Positions 44,246 through 52,679 of a stretch of DNA of 64,000 nucleotides are shown piece after piece. The stretch is taken from the NCBI GenBank assembly GCA_021299035.1, contig JAJTGD010000002.1:1-64000 (forward strand), written 5' to 3'. Numbering within the stretch: position 1 is the stretch's first letter; each line of letters starts with the position of its first letter. The notes under the pieces are model-generated. The model worked only from the letters and a program-made list of their open reading frames with translations, did not search any database and was not told where the DNA came from. The DNA comes from Oxalobacteraceae bacterium (GTDB taxonomy: Bacteria; Pseudomonadota; Gammaproteobacteria; Burkholderiales; Burkholderiaceae_D). The translations under genes were made by a program, and so were the position numbers.

Positions 44246-45172
44246 TCAGGCAGCCTTCTCGTCCCCGCCCGTCTGTCCGTGCGGAGGGCGCAAGTAAAGC
44301 CCCACCTGCTGCTCGAGCAGGCGCACCACATGAAGCTCGGCGGCATCGTCGCCATAAACCTGACGCGCACGCTCGAACACTGCTTGGGCATGGCGCCCCA
44401 TCGTTAGCGTATAGCCCTGCTGCTCAGCAATCTGATTCACTAGTGATAGATCTTTGCAGCACAGTGCCAGTGAAAAGCTGGGGTCGTAGTGGCCTTCGAA
44501 AATCGAAGGAATGTCATGCTCGACCACCCAGCTATTACCTGCACTATGCATCAGCGCTTCGCGAACCACGTCTAGACGTACGCCCGCTTTGGCACCTAAC
44601 ATCAAGGCCTCGCCGATCGCCGCTGCATTTACGAACCACATTAGATTGGTCATCAGCTTGATGGTGGCCCCATTGCCATGAGGGCCAACATGCAATACAC
44701 GGTTGCCGAGTACATCAAGTACTTCACGCCAACGCGCAAATGCGTCTTCGTTGGCGCCTACGAAGATAGAGAGCTGACCCGAAGCCGCACCATCGATAGC
44801 GTTGGTGACCGGTGCTTCGAGATAATCCACACCACGCTCTGTTGCGATAGCAGCGATTTCACGCGCAAGATCGACGGAACTGGTGGAGGTGTCAATCAGT
44901 ACACTGCCCGCTCGCATGGCTTGCAATACACCATGCTCCCCCAGCAAGGCCCCGCTCACCTGGGGTGGCCCTGGCAGCGACAACAGCACAATATCGGCCT
45001 GCGCCGCGGCTTCAACTGGATCATCGCACCACTGCGCGCCCAAGGTCGCTAGCTCATCGGGAAGTCCAGGCCGCGCATCATGCACCGACACCGCGTAGCC
45101 ATGCCGCGCAAGGTTGACTGCCATCGGCCGACCCATGTTGCCGATACCAATGAACAGAAGCGGGCGTGTCAT
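44246..45172 (-). CDS. Beta-hydroxyacid dehydrogenase (3-hydroxyisobutyrate dehydrogenase-like)
   Basis: This 308-residue NAD(P)-dependent enzyme has the Rossmann motif FIGIGNMGRPMAVNLARHG at the start, the substrate-site block TSSVDLAREIA and the catalytic Lys in GNGATIKLMTNLMWF (residues of about 167-181). It oxidises a 3-hydroxy acid or reduces a semialdehyde. The partner aminotransferase suggests that the semialdehyde or keto product is transaminated. Four-base overlap with the methyltransferase gene. The substrate cannot be told. Confidence 0.85.
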   Translation of the reverse strand: MTRPLLFIGIGNMGRPMAVNLARHGYAVSVHDARPGLPDELATLGAQWCDDPVEAAAQADIVLLSLPGPPQVSGALLGEHGVLQAMRAGSVLIDTSTSSVDLAREIAAIATERGVDYLEAPVTNAIDGAASGQLSIFVGANEDAFARWREVLDVLGNRVLHVGPHGNGATIKLMTNLMWFVNAAAIGEALMLGAKAGVRLDVVREALMHSAGNSWVVEHDIPSIFEGHYDPSFSLALCCKDLSLVNQIAEQQGYTLTMGRHAQAVFERARQVYGDDAAELHVVRLLEQQVGLYLRPPHGQTGGDEKAA

Positions 45173-45882
45173 ATTTTGTGAAATTCGAAGAAATGTGAAC
45201 CGATGCCATTCTGACGATCAAACTGGAAACCATTATCTGCTAGTAACGCCAGCGCGTCGTCTAGCGGATACACACGGTAACGAATGGTCTGCGCCATCAG
45301 TGTCTCGCCGTGATCGGTGAGGTAATAGTGTTTGGTAAACCCATGATCAGCCGGTTCGATTTTTTGGGAATAGACGTAGCCGTTTTTTATCGGCCGCTGG
45401 TAGTCATGGTGCGGACCTTGTATGCCAAGTAATAAGCGACCGCCCGAATGCACATGACCTGCTACGCGCTCGATGCCGCTGCAGTTATCTTCATGCTCGG
45501 ATAAATGACTGACCATGAACGGCTCGTTCTCGCCATCGACCACGAAGTACCATACACCGCCATACGAAAATGCCAAATCGTAGGTGGCTTGCAAATCAAA
45601 CTGAGTCACGTTGTGCCGCTGCAGCGAGACATTCGGATAAGGCTGCAAACGCTCGGATGCAATACTGAGCATCGCAGAGGTCAGATCAATGCCGGTAACT
45701 TTCTGAATCTTGGGGTGACGCGTCACGAGTTCTTGCAGAATTAATCCGGTGCCGCAACCTAGTTCCAGTACGTTGTCGAACTCGCCATGGTGAACAATGT
45801 TGTCTACGATTTTCTGGTAATCGTAGTAGCCGGACGTCATGATTAAATCGTAGTACGCCGACATATTGGTGTAATCGCCCAT
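45169..45882 (-). CDS. Class I SAM-dependent methyltransferase
   Basis: This 237-residue protein has the SAM motif VLELGCGTGLILQELV (residues of about 38-53), motif II-like VTGIDLTSAML and a YDLAFSYGGVWYF block. It is the first gene of the three-gene operon running to 42934. The substrate is unknown. Its place next to a dehydrogenase and an aminotransferase suggests small-molecule rather than RNA or protein methylation. Confidence 0.8.
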   Translation of the reverse strand: MGDYTNMSAYYDLIMTSGYYDYQKIVDNIVHHGEFDNVLELGCGTGLILQELVTRHPKIQKVTGIDLTSAMLSIASERLQPYPNVSLQRHNVTQFDLQATYDLAFSYGGVWYFVVDGENEPFMVSHLSEHEDNCSGIERVAGHVHSGGRLLLGIQGPHHDYQRPIKNGYVYSQKIEPADHGFTKHYYLTDHGETLMAQTIRYRVYPLDDALALLADNGFQFDRQNGIGSHFFEFHKI

Positions 45883-46046
45883 GCCCTCTTCGACCTCATC
45901 TCCCGCTCCGGTCTGCGCGCCGGGCTGGGTTATATATTTATTAATTTATTGTTGAATTATGATGCAGGCGTGCAGTGTTGAACGTTTCAGCGATCTGGTC
46001 AACAGCAGAATCGATCAACCACTGCTTGTCTTTACACGCAACGCTG

Positions 46047-46628
46047 CTAGCGGCCTACCGCGGTAAGTTCCAAACGCGCACGTTCCAACTCAGCCAGCAT
46101 GATGGCTTGCAGCGTTGGGTTTTGTACGCCGGTCGCCGCGGCAAACTTCTCTACCCAACCAAAGAAATCAGAACGCTGCTTCTCATCCCACGGTGAAGGC
46201 GGGGTGGGCGTCGCGAGATTTCGCACGCTAGCCACCAATTGCGCAAGCTTCAGCAATTTGGCGCGGCGTGACATATAGGGCGCAACCGTTAATCGCAAAG
46301 CCTTGCGCGTTCCGCGTGAGAGTCTAGGGTTATCCGTCACTTCAGCCACGATGCAGCCTACTTCGCTGCCAAACACCGAGGCAATATCGGTTTCTGTGAC
46401 AGCACCGAACTGCAGCATGTCATGCAGCATGGCAGCTGCCAGCAAGAATGGATCGGACTCTCCCGCCTCCTGCAACATCTGCACCACGTCGGATGGGTTG
46501 AGGATGCAGTGCATGCCCGCCTCCGGCGCGATCGGACGCTCGGCACCGTTGCGGCCACGGAACGCGATCGCCTTTTCCAACACGGACGTGCCGCTAGCCG
46601 CTGGTTTAACTGTCTTCGCAGAGTTCAT
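46047..46628 (-). CDS. HD-domain protein, ppGpp-hydrolase-like
   Basis: This 193-residue protein has the HD fold of RelA/SpoT-type and MESH1-type hydrolases. His of MHCILNPSDVV and the HD pair in AAAMLHDMLQF are present, with EVTDN after them. The segment AKLLKLAQLVASVRNL aligns with the family's KLAD block but has Gln in place of the last metal-binding Asp, so hydrolase activity is doubtful. It is a single gene, divergent from the TAXI gene. Confidence 0.7.
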   Translation of the reverse strand: MNSAKTVKPAASGTSVLEKAIAFRGRNGAERPIAPEAGMHCILNPSDVVQMLQEAGESDPFLLAAAMLHDMLQFGAVTETDIASVFGSEVGCIVAEVTDNPRLSRGTRKALRLTVAPYMSRRAKLLKLAQLVASVRNLATPTPPSPWDEKQRSDFFGWVEKFAAATGVQNPTLQAIMLAELERARLELTAVGR

Positions 46629-46698
46629 TGTCTGATCATAGCTGGTCTATCATGCCGGGGTCGATATCTGTCCGTCACAACCGTAACACTACGCCCCC

Positions 46699-48081
46699 AT
46701 GCAAACCCCGCGCCCCGACACTGTCAAGCGTTACCTCAAGCAGCCGCTGGTTCGCCTCAGTACCATTTCTTGGCGCGATCTGATCATGGTATTGCTACCG
46801 ATACTCGCATTGACCATGGTGCTGGGGTGGCTGACGGTCAAGCTGATCCGCCCGGCGCCACCGGATCGGGTGGTGCTGTTGGCAGGCCCGGTAGACGGTA
46901 GCTTTCACACGACGGCGCAGCGCTACGCAAAAATAATCGGTGCGCATGGCATTCGGGTCGAGGTACGGGAAACCGATGGTTCCGTCGAAAATCTTCAGCG
47001 CTTGCTAGACGCAAAACAAACCGTCGATGTCGGCTTCGTCCAGACCGGTTTAGCCGATGACGACCAAGCCCCAGGTCTGCAGTCGTTAGGAACGATCTAT
47101 GTGCAGCCGATCATGGTGTTCTATTACGGCACCCAGCGTATCGAGCGACTGACGCAGCTAAAGGGTAAGCGCATTGCGATTGGCCCCGATGGTAGCGGTA
47201 CCGCCGTGATCGCCAACAAGATGCTGGCCGAAAATGGGATGGACAAGAAGAGCGCCAAATTCCTCGAATTGGATAGCGACGACGCGATAGCAGCGCTGTT
47301 AGCGCGCAGGATTGATGCAGTGTTTGTCACCGGCGAGCAGCTCAGGGGTAAAAAAGTACGCGAGCTGGTTCGAAAGCCTGGCATTCAAATGATGAGCTTT
47401 CGCCAAGCCGATGGCTATCAGCGACGCTTGCCGTTTCTGTCTCGACTGGTGGCGCCCGAAGGTAGTTTCGATTTAGGTCGTAACCTGCCGCCGCAAGACA
47501 TCGATTTGTTCGGTACACCGGTGGAATTGATCGCGCGTGAGGGACTACATCCGGCGATCTCCGATCTGCTGATTGCCGCAGCACGCGAGGTCCATGGCAA
47601 GGCCGGTATGTATCGCAAGGCGGGCGAGTTTCCGGCACCAATCGAGCACGACATTCCTATCAGCGAGGAGGCGCGACGCTACTACACCTCGGGTGCGCCT
47701 TTCCTCTACAAAAGGCTACCGTTTTGGCTGGCAAGTCTGGTCGATCGAATCGCGCTAGTCTTACTGCCGCTACTGATCGTCGTGGTCCCGGCAACGCGTA
47801 TGGTGGCGCCGCTCTACCAGTGGCGTATGCGGTCGCGAATTTACCGCTGGTACGGCGCGCTGATGACGCTGGAACGCGCCATGCTGGCGAATCCGGATGA
47901 GGATGAGCGCAAGCGTTTGTTCAAACAGCTGGAGGAAATCGAAGACTCAGTCAACCGGCTGATCCTGCCACTAGCCTTCGCCGACCAGCAGTACGTACTG
48001 CGCGAGCACATCGCGATGGTGAGAGCGCGTGTCAACGCCCAGTCGGACGCACCGGCGCCCCAACCCTCCGGGATTGCCTGA
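46699..48081 (+). CDS. TAXI-family TRAP solute-binding protein, membrane anchored
   Basis: This 460-residue protein has an N-terminal helix (IMVLLPILALTMVLGWLTV), a TAXI/NMT1-like binding domain at about 55-300 (VVLLAGPVDGSFHTTAQRYA, DVGFVQTGL) and a C-terminal helix (IALVLLPLLIVVVPA) followed by a helical cytoplasmic tail. This two-anchor build is common in orphan TAXI proteins of proteobacteria. No TRAP membrane subunits are near, so the transported compound and partner are unknown. Confidence 0.82.
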   Translation: MQTPRPDTVKRYLKQPLVRLSTISWRDLIMVLLPILALTMVLGWLTVKLIRPAPPDRVVLLAGPVDGSFHTTAQRYAKIIGAHGIRVEVRETDGSVENLQRLLDAKQTVDVGFVQTGLADDDQAPGLQSLGTIYVQPIMVFYYGTQRIERLTQLKGKRIAIGPDGSGTAVIANKMLAENGMDKKSAKFLELDSDDAIAALLARRIDAVFVTGEQLRGKKVRELVRKPGIQMMSFRQADGYQRRLPFLSRLVAPEGSFDLGRNLPPQDIDLFGTPVELIAREGLHPAISDLLIAAAREVHGKAGMYRKAGEFPAPIEHDIPISEEARRYYTSGAPFLYKRLPFWLASLVDRIALVLLPLLIVVVPATRMVAPLYQWRMRSRIYRWYGALMTLERAMLANPDEDERKRLFKQLEEIEDSVNRLILPLAFADQQYVLREHIAMVRARVNAQSDAPAPQPSGIA

Positions 48082-48206
48082 TGTCTTGATCAGGCTGCGC
48101 GCAGTCCCTGGTGGGATTTTGGGACACTAGGTAACAAAGCTTTTTGGTGGCACAATTTGGCGCTTCTGCAACCCCACCTAATTCGCTCTACCCACCGGCG
48201 CCTCGC

Positions 48207-48728
48207 ATGAAGCAAGAAAACACTCCCGATCTACCCCACAATCCCGAAGAATCCGAGCAGCCCGGCAACCTGAAACACCGGCTTCATCAACACTTGAAGC
48301 ACGAGGTGTATTGCAAGCTAGGCGTGTCGACGATTCACGGGGTCGGAGTGTTCGCACTGCGCGACATACCCAAGGGTACGCTGCCCTTGAAGAGCATGGT
48401 CTCGCGTAAAGAGAAGAAATTCTCGCGCTCCGAACTGAAAGAGATTCCAAACAGCGTGCGCAAGCATTTAGCCGATTTTTGCCTAGTCGAGAGCGGGCGG
48501 GTATCCGTGCCGGAAATCGGCATGAACGCAGTAAATATCTCCGTCTATTTGAACCACTCGAAGACACCCAACCTGTTCTTCAACAAGGCTGAGGTGCTTG
48601 AGGCGCTAAGAGACATCGCGCGCGGCGAAGAGCTGAGCATCGATTACGATGTCAGCTTTGGAGAAGAGCACGTATTCGGCGACAAGGAGCTTGCCGCCGA
48701 TGACGAACCTGAGGGCGACCGCGCCTGA
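48207..48728 (+). CDS. SET-domain protein
   Basis: This 173-residue protein has the SET-fold blocks HGVGVFALRDIPKGTLP (residues of about 42-58), NISVYLNHSKTPNLFF (the NHS..PN SAM/knot motif) and GEELSIDYDV (catalytic Tyr). The domain transfers methyl groups from SAM to lysine in eukaryotes. Bacterial targets are mostly unknown. Start ATG 48207 is preferred over an upstream GTG, because the conserved part begins well after it. It stands alone, converging with the GNAT-like gene six bases away. Confidence 0.82.
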   Translation: MKQENTPDLPHNPEESEQPGNLKHRLHQHLKHEVYCKLGVSTIHGVGVFALRDIPKGTLPLKSMVSRKEKKFSRSELKEIPNSVRKHLADFCLVESGRVSVPEIGMNAVNISVYLNHSKTPNLFFNKAEVLEALRDIARGEELSIDYDVSFGEEHVFGDKELAADDEPEGDRA

Positions 48729-48734
48729 ACGACT

Positions 48735-49625
48735 TCAGGCGGCGCAGTCGCTCAGCGCTTCCTCGTTGCGGTAGATCCGGTTCAAGTCCTCAGGACGGAA
48801 GTCGATCTTCAGCGGCGATGTCGGGTCAGTCGCCAACGGATGTTGGGGATCGACCAGTGCCATCGCATAGATCGGCTCGTAGTCAGTCACGAATAAGGAC
48901 TTGTAGCCGTAGTCATCGACCGGGCCGAGGTTGTACCAGCGCAGACCATGCTTGGCAGCCCAGCGCGACGCCAGCAGACAGGCATAGTTGCCCGGTGACT
49001 TGTTCTTGAAGTCACGATTCCACTGGCAGAAGCTGCCGTAGAGCTGGTCGTACTTGGGCAGGACGATCGATACATCGGTCAGCACCAAGGTGCCATCCGG
49101 TGCATGCATCTGTAGCACCAGCACATCCAGATCCTGCACATAGTCGATGAATCCCTCGACCTCGCGGTCATCGATCCAGTACTTCTCGAAGTGATCCCCA
49201 CCCAGCTCGATCATGTCGTCGAAGCTCAGATTCTTGCCTGGGATGACCTGCTCCGAGTAAGTAAACTCCTTGTACTGCTTGTCGAACTCGCGGAATTTCC
49301 TTGCTCGGCGCTCGTCGTTCCAGAACGCTTCTGAGGCGGTGTCCACCATGCCGTACTTGTCGTTGATCTGCACACCAAACCGGCTGTCCGGCGGAATTGC
49401 ATAAACGACAAAAGGCCGTGGCGCTTTTGCGATCATTTCTTCATTGACCTCGATATACGGGCACAGCGCATCCCAGCGCGAGGTGTAATACAAGATCTCC
49501 TCGTGGTAGCTCTCGACGTACAGGTTGTCGGTGGTCCAGCTTTGGTGACCGACACGATGCACTTCAAGCGCCCGTTTAGATCGTTGGGTCTGGTACAGGT
49601 GAACCAGAGATCCATTCATCGTCAT
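48735..49625 (-). CDS. GNAT/FemX-like protein of unknown substrate
   Basis: This 296-residue soluble protein has a late segment SPGNYACLLASRWAAKHGLR followed by WYNLGPVDDYGYKSLF. It fits the acetyl-CoA or aminoacyl-transfer fold of GNAT and FemX/BioF2-like proteins (SPG ... A ... G ... D..G...YK). The N-terminal half has no motif I know. It overlaps the YkgJ-like gene upstream by four bases and must be co-translated with it. Confidence 0.6.
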   Translation of the reverse strand: MTMNGSLVHLYQTQRSKRALEVHRVGHQSWTTDNLYVESYHEEILYYTSRWDALCPYIEVNEEMIAKAPRPFVVYAIPPDSRFGVQINDKYGMVDTASEAFWNDERRARKFREFDKQYKEFTYSEQVIPGKNLSFDDMIELGGDHFEKYWIDDREVEGFIDYVQDLDVLVLQMHAPDGTLVLTDVSIVLPKYDQLYGSFCQWNRDFKNKSPGNYACLLASRWAAKHGLRWYNLGPVDDYGYKSLFVTDYEPIYAMALVDPQHPLATDPTSPLKIDFRPEDLNRIYRNEEALSDCAA

Positions 49626-50059
49626 CCTCCCTTCACATGACTTGGTACCGGCAGGCGTTTCAAGTCGAAGTAATCCACATCGACCTCGAAGTTACCTTTC
49701 AGAAAAGCCGAATCCGATTTTTCCAACCTGGCGATTTCTTGTTTGCAGCCGGCCAGGTGGCTCGACGCCTCACTCTGCTCATCCTTCAGCTGACGGATGT
49801 ATTCCGGCATTAGCGGGCAATCGGTGTCGTAATACATTTGTCGGGTTGCGGGGTCATAAGACAGCGGATACAGCTTGCAGCTGAACGGCTTGTCTTCTCC
49901 CAGAGTACACCCGGTGGGTCCAAGATTCGGGCATTCTGTCTCGATGCAGATACTGCCGAATTTTCGTTGTTCTTTCGCGGTCAGCGATATCTCGAGAGAG
50001 GGATAACCCTGCTCGATATAGCAGCATCGACGGCATTCTGCGCAATGATCAAACGGCAT
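49622..50059 (-). CDS. YkgJ-family cysteine-cluster protein
   Basis: This 145-residue protein has the Cys pattern of the zinc/iron-chelating YkgJ family: CAECRRCC near the start (residues 7-14), CPNLGPTGCTL, PFSCKLYPL and DCPLM. The cluster is thought to bind Fe or Zn. The C-terminal third is helical and charged. It is the first gene of a pair with the GNAT-like protein, suggesting that the two act together. Confidence 0.8.
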   Translation of the reverse strand: MPFDHCAECRRCCYIEQGYPSLEISLTAKEQRKFGSICIETECPNLGPTGCTLGEDKPFSCKLYPLSYDPATRQMYYDTDCPLMPEYIRQLKDEQSEASSHLAGCKQEIARLEKSDSAFLKGNFEVDVDYFDLKRLPVPSHVKGG

Positions 50060-50475
50060 GCGCTACCCTGTCGACTTTACATTTCATCAGCGGCATAGGC
50101 TGCTACCGGTTCGCGCCCAATCGATAAAAAACGATCACTGCACGCCGGGTCGAATAATGATTTTGCCCGTAAGATAAACAATCTTTGCGGAATTGTCACA
50201 AATTATTTTCAATCGACGCCCGCAATACCCGCCTAATCACTTTTTTAGTATCTCTAAATCGCGTTCAACATAAGGCATGCGTGCCCATTTGAGCGGCATG
50301 ATTTTCACTGGTGACAGCGAAATCAATGCGCAGTCAACGACTTATATAACCAGAAGATGTGTGCTCGCGATGCATGTGCAAACCGCTCTCCGGAGCGGAA
50401 ATGCACCGCAATCGGCCCATGCAAGCGGATTGATCCGCATGCAGGCGGAAGTCGAAACGCTACTTGAGCAGGGGT
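50060..50475. other. Non-coding gap with two tandem hairpins
   Basis: No gene is supported. The 5' part is AT-rich around 50160-50260. Two adjacent hairpins lie near the right end. The first is GTGCA/TGCAC (50376-50380, 50402-50406) enclosing CCGCTC-TCCG-GAGCGG (50383-50398). The second is GCGGAT-TG-ATCCGC (50425-50438), extended by GCA/TGC. They lie downstream of the gene ending at 50476 and could end its transcript or form a small structured RNA. There is no T-run. Confidence 0.45.
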
Positions 50476-50808
50476 TTACTCGACGCTGAACTCGAGTGTT
50501 TGGCGGGAGCAGTACAGCGTGTTGATGTAGTACATGTCAAAACGGGTACCGTTTTCGGCCGCTGCGCGCAACCGAATGCTGTGACGGCCGACGATATCGC
50601 CCTCCTCATCGCGTACCGCAAGCTTCAACCTACCCCGGAATGGGCGACCGCTTTTGTTCACCAGAATGCCGCCCACGTTGTAATCCACGCAGAACACGCG
50701 CTTGACCAAAATGTCCGGATTATTGGTCTCGATGGTTTCCATCGCCGCCCATAGCGGCAGCGGCGTAATCAAGCCCATCAGTAGCAGTAAACGGGTGAGA
50801 TGCTTCAT
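50476..50808 (-). CDS. Small exported protein, unknown
   Basis: These 110 residues have a signal peptide (LLLLMGLITPLPLWA) and a beta-rich mature part (VKRVFCVDYNVGGILVNKSG, RLKLAVRDEEGDIVGRHSIR). Two Cys could form a disulphide in the periplasm. No family is recognised. A lone gene. Confidence 0.65.
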   Translation of the reverse strand: MKHLTRLLLLMGLITPLPLWAAMETIETNNPDILVKRVFCVDYNVGGILVNKSGRPFRGRLKLAVRDEEGDIVGRHSIRLRAAAENGTRFDMYYINTLYCSRQTLEFSVE

Positions 50809-50900
50809 ACACCACCTGATTCAGTGACCGTCCGCGCATCACCAGAGAGCGATCTCGGGTTTGTGGGTCGATTGAATGTCATTGCGATTCCGAAGCCGAA

Positions 50901-52361
50901 TTAGGGGAAACGGACCCAGCCCTTGGTGGAGCTGCCCGGGTCGCTTGTTTTTGGTGCAGCGTGTGTCTCTGCGTGCACCGCCGATGATGCTGCGGGCTTC
51001 TCAGGCATGCCGGATGAGTGATGGCTAGTAATCAGCCACTGACCGTTTATTTTCTTGTAAGAGAATGAATAGCGAGCCTTCACCGAGCTACCGTCTGCGA
51101 AGCGGAATGTGTACAAGCCTGCATCGGTGGCGCTGTTGCAGTCCACATCAATCATACGATCGTCAATGTAGCCTTGCGGACGGCGCTGCAGGAAATGCAT
51201 GAAGTAGTCTTCCTTCTCTGCGATCGTAAAACGCGCGCGGTTGGACACCGTGGGCAATAGCACAGAGTCTGGCGCGTAATTGGCGACGACTTTTTTCGGG
51301 TCACCCGTACGCAAGGACGCATTCCAGCGGTCAAATAGCGCAGCGATCTCGGCTTTCAGTGGCAGGTTGCACTCGTCACCTGCATGCGCACTGGCGGCAT
51401 GTGCATCCTGCGATTTGGCGTCATGATGGGCATCGTGACCACCACTGTCCTTGGCCGCGTGCTTTGCATCGGGTGCCGCGTGCTTTGCATCGGGTGCCGC
51501 GTGTGATGAGTTGCCGTGCGCGTCAGCGGCCGGGTGATCGTCATGCGCAGCAGCATCTGCGTGCGCTGCTCGAGACGCCGGCGCCTCTGTTGTAGCTACT
51601 GGTGACTTGACACGTTGGCGCTGAGTCGGCTCGATAGGGGCAGGTGCGGACGGTGCTGCGTCGGCATGATGTGCATCATTCGCTTTCGCGCCATGTGCGT
51701 CCGGTTTGGCGGCAGCAGCGGGGGCTGCGTGAGTGTCAGCCTGACGCGCATCTGAACGCGCGCCATTAGCATCTTGTTTCGCGGCTACGGGTGCAGCGGC
51801 GTGTGAATCGCTATGCGCATCATGAGCGCCAGCCGATTGTTCGGCTGCGACAGCACTCGCGGCAGAGGTGCGATCGCGTGGACGTACCCGTGTGGTGGGT
51901 TCAATCGATGCAGGCACTGCTGGCGCGGCATCCGCGTGATGATCAGCGCTGGCGTTAGCATCACCGTGCCCTTTAGCCTGCGCCTTTGCTTCTGGCTTTG
52001 CTTCTGCCTTAGCTTTTTTGCGCTTTGCTTTGCGCACCACTGGCTTAGGTTCATCTTTGCTTGCAGCTGCATCGTGCGAGTCAGCAGTATGCGTATCTTT
52101 TGCAGGCGCGGCCTCCTTCGATGCCTCTTTGACTTCTTTGGCTTCTTTTGCAGCACCCTTTGCCGCCTCTTTAGCTTCGGCTGCATGCGCATCTTTTGGC
52201 GTAGCGGCATGCGCGTCCTTCGCCGGTGCAGCCTCTTTCGGCGACTCCTTCGCGGGCGCTGCGTGTGCATCCTTCGCGGCAGGTGCGGGGTCGCCCGCCG
52301 TCGCTCGAGCGCAAGCGAGCAATAGGGTCAACGCAATAAAACCGAGTTTTTGCTTGTACAT
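50901..52361 (-). CDS. Exported Ala/His/Asp/Lys-rich repeat protein with NTF2-like C-terminal domain
   Basis: These 486 residues have a signal peptide (residues 1-22), then about 320 residues of low-complexity repeats built from DAHAA, AKEA and PAK units with many His. A C-terminal domain of about 110 residues of the SnoaL/NTF2-like DUF4440 type follows (LFDRWNASLRTGDPKKVVAN, YAPDSVLLPTVSNRARF, YSFSYKKINGQWLITSHHSS). The repeat region is basic near the start and rich in His later, and could bind metal or a polyanion. NTF2-like domains of this kind occur in bacterial proteins of many functions. The function is unknown. Confidence 0.75.
   Translation of the reverse strand: MYKQKLGFIALTLLLACARATAGDPAPAAKDAHAAPAKESPKEAAPAKDAHAATPKDAHAAEAKEAAKGAAKEAKEVKEASKEAAPAKDTHTADSHDAAASKDEPKPVVRKAKRKKAKAEAKPEAKAQAKGHGDANASADHHADAAPAVPASIEPTTRVRPRDRTSAASAVAAEQSAGAHDAHSDSHAAAPVAAKQDANGARSDARQADTHAAPAAAAKPDAHGAKANDAHHADAAPSAPAPIEPTQRQRVKSPVATTEAPASRAAHADAAAHDDHPAADAHGNSSHAAPDAKHAAPDAKHAAKDSGGHDAHHDAKSQDAHAASAHAGDECNLPLKAEIAALFDRWNASLRTGDPKKVVANYAPDSVLLPTVSNRARFTIAEKEDYFMHFLQRRPQGYIDDRMIDVDCNSATDAGLYTFRFADGSSVKARYSFSYKKINGQWLITSHHSSGMPEKPAASSAVHAETHAAPKTSDPGSSTKGWVRFP
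51454..51495 (-). repeat. Tandem 21-bp repeat inside the Ala/His-rich gene
   Basis: Two exact 21-bp copies (51454-51474 and 51475-51495) encode DAKHAAP twice. They show that the low-complexity region grows by slippage. Confidence 0.75.
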
Positions 52362-52679
52362 GATGGCAGTCCTTCGTTGAACGCCTCCCGCATCGTCAGC
52401 GGGATTATCAAAAACCTATCGAACCAAGGCAGGTAGGTGTTACACCTGACCGGGTTTACAGATACATCCTCGTTGTCCATTATCGAACCGAGCGCGAATT
52501 TCTGGAGCCCGCGAGTGAAATAATCATCAGCGGCACTCATGATCCGGCAGTCTGGATCCGATTAATCTTCACGGACAGCCCGGTTTTTAACATTTCGCGG
52601 GCGATTTTGATATCGTGCTGCATGCCGCCGCCTATCCAGGGTCATGTGCGGCCAATGCCTCTAATAATAGGAGAACGTC
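52362..52679. other. Divergent intergenic region
   Basis: This region separates the Ala/His-rich gene (minus) from the carbonic-anhydrase-like gene (plus). A minus-strand open frame of 70 codons here has no domain and runs into the next gene, so I do not call it. Promoters for both genes must lie here, but I cannot pick one confidently. Confidence 0.4.

Noticed and set aside
50277-50489. Plus-strand open frame of 70 codons
   Set aside because: It runs across the two hairpins and into the opposite gene, has no SD and no domain.
51359-52380. Several long plus- and minus-strand frames over the Ala/His-rich gene
   Set aside because: They are shadows created by the repetitive, stop-poor sequence. 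Only the 50901-52361 frame has a signal peptide and a recognisable domain.
52328-52540. Minus-strand open frame of 70 codons before the Ala/His-rich gene
   Set aside because: It overlaps the start of the real gene in another frame and lacks an SD or domain; it may be leader sequence only.
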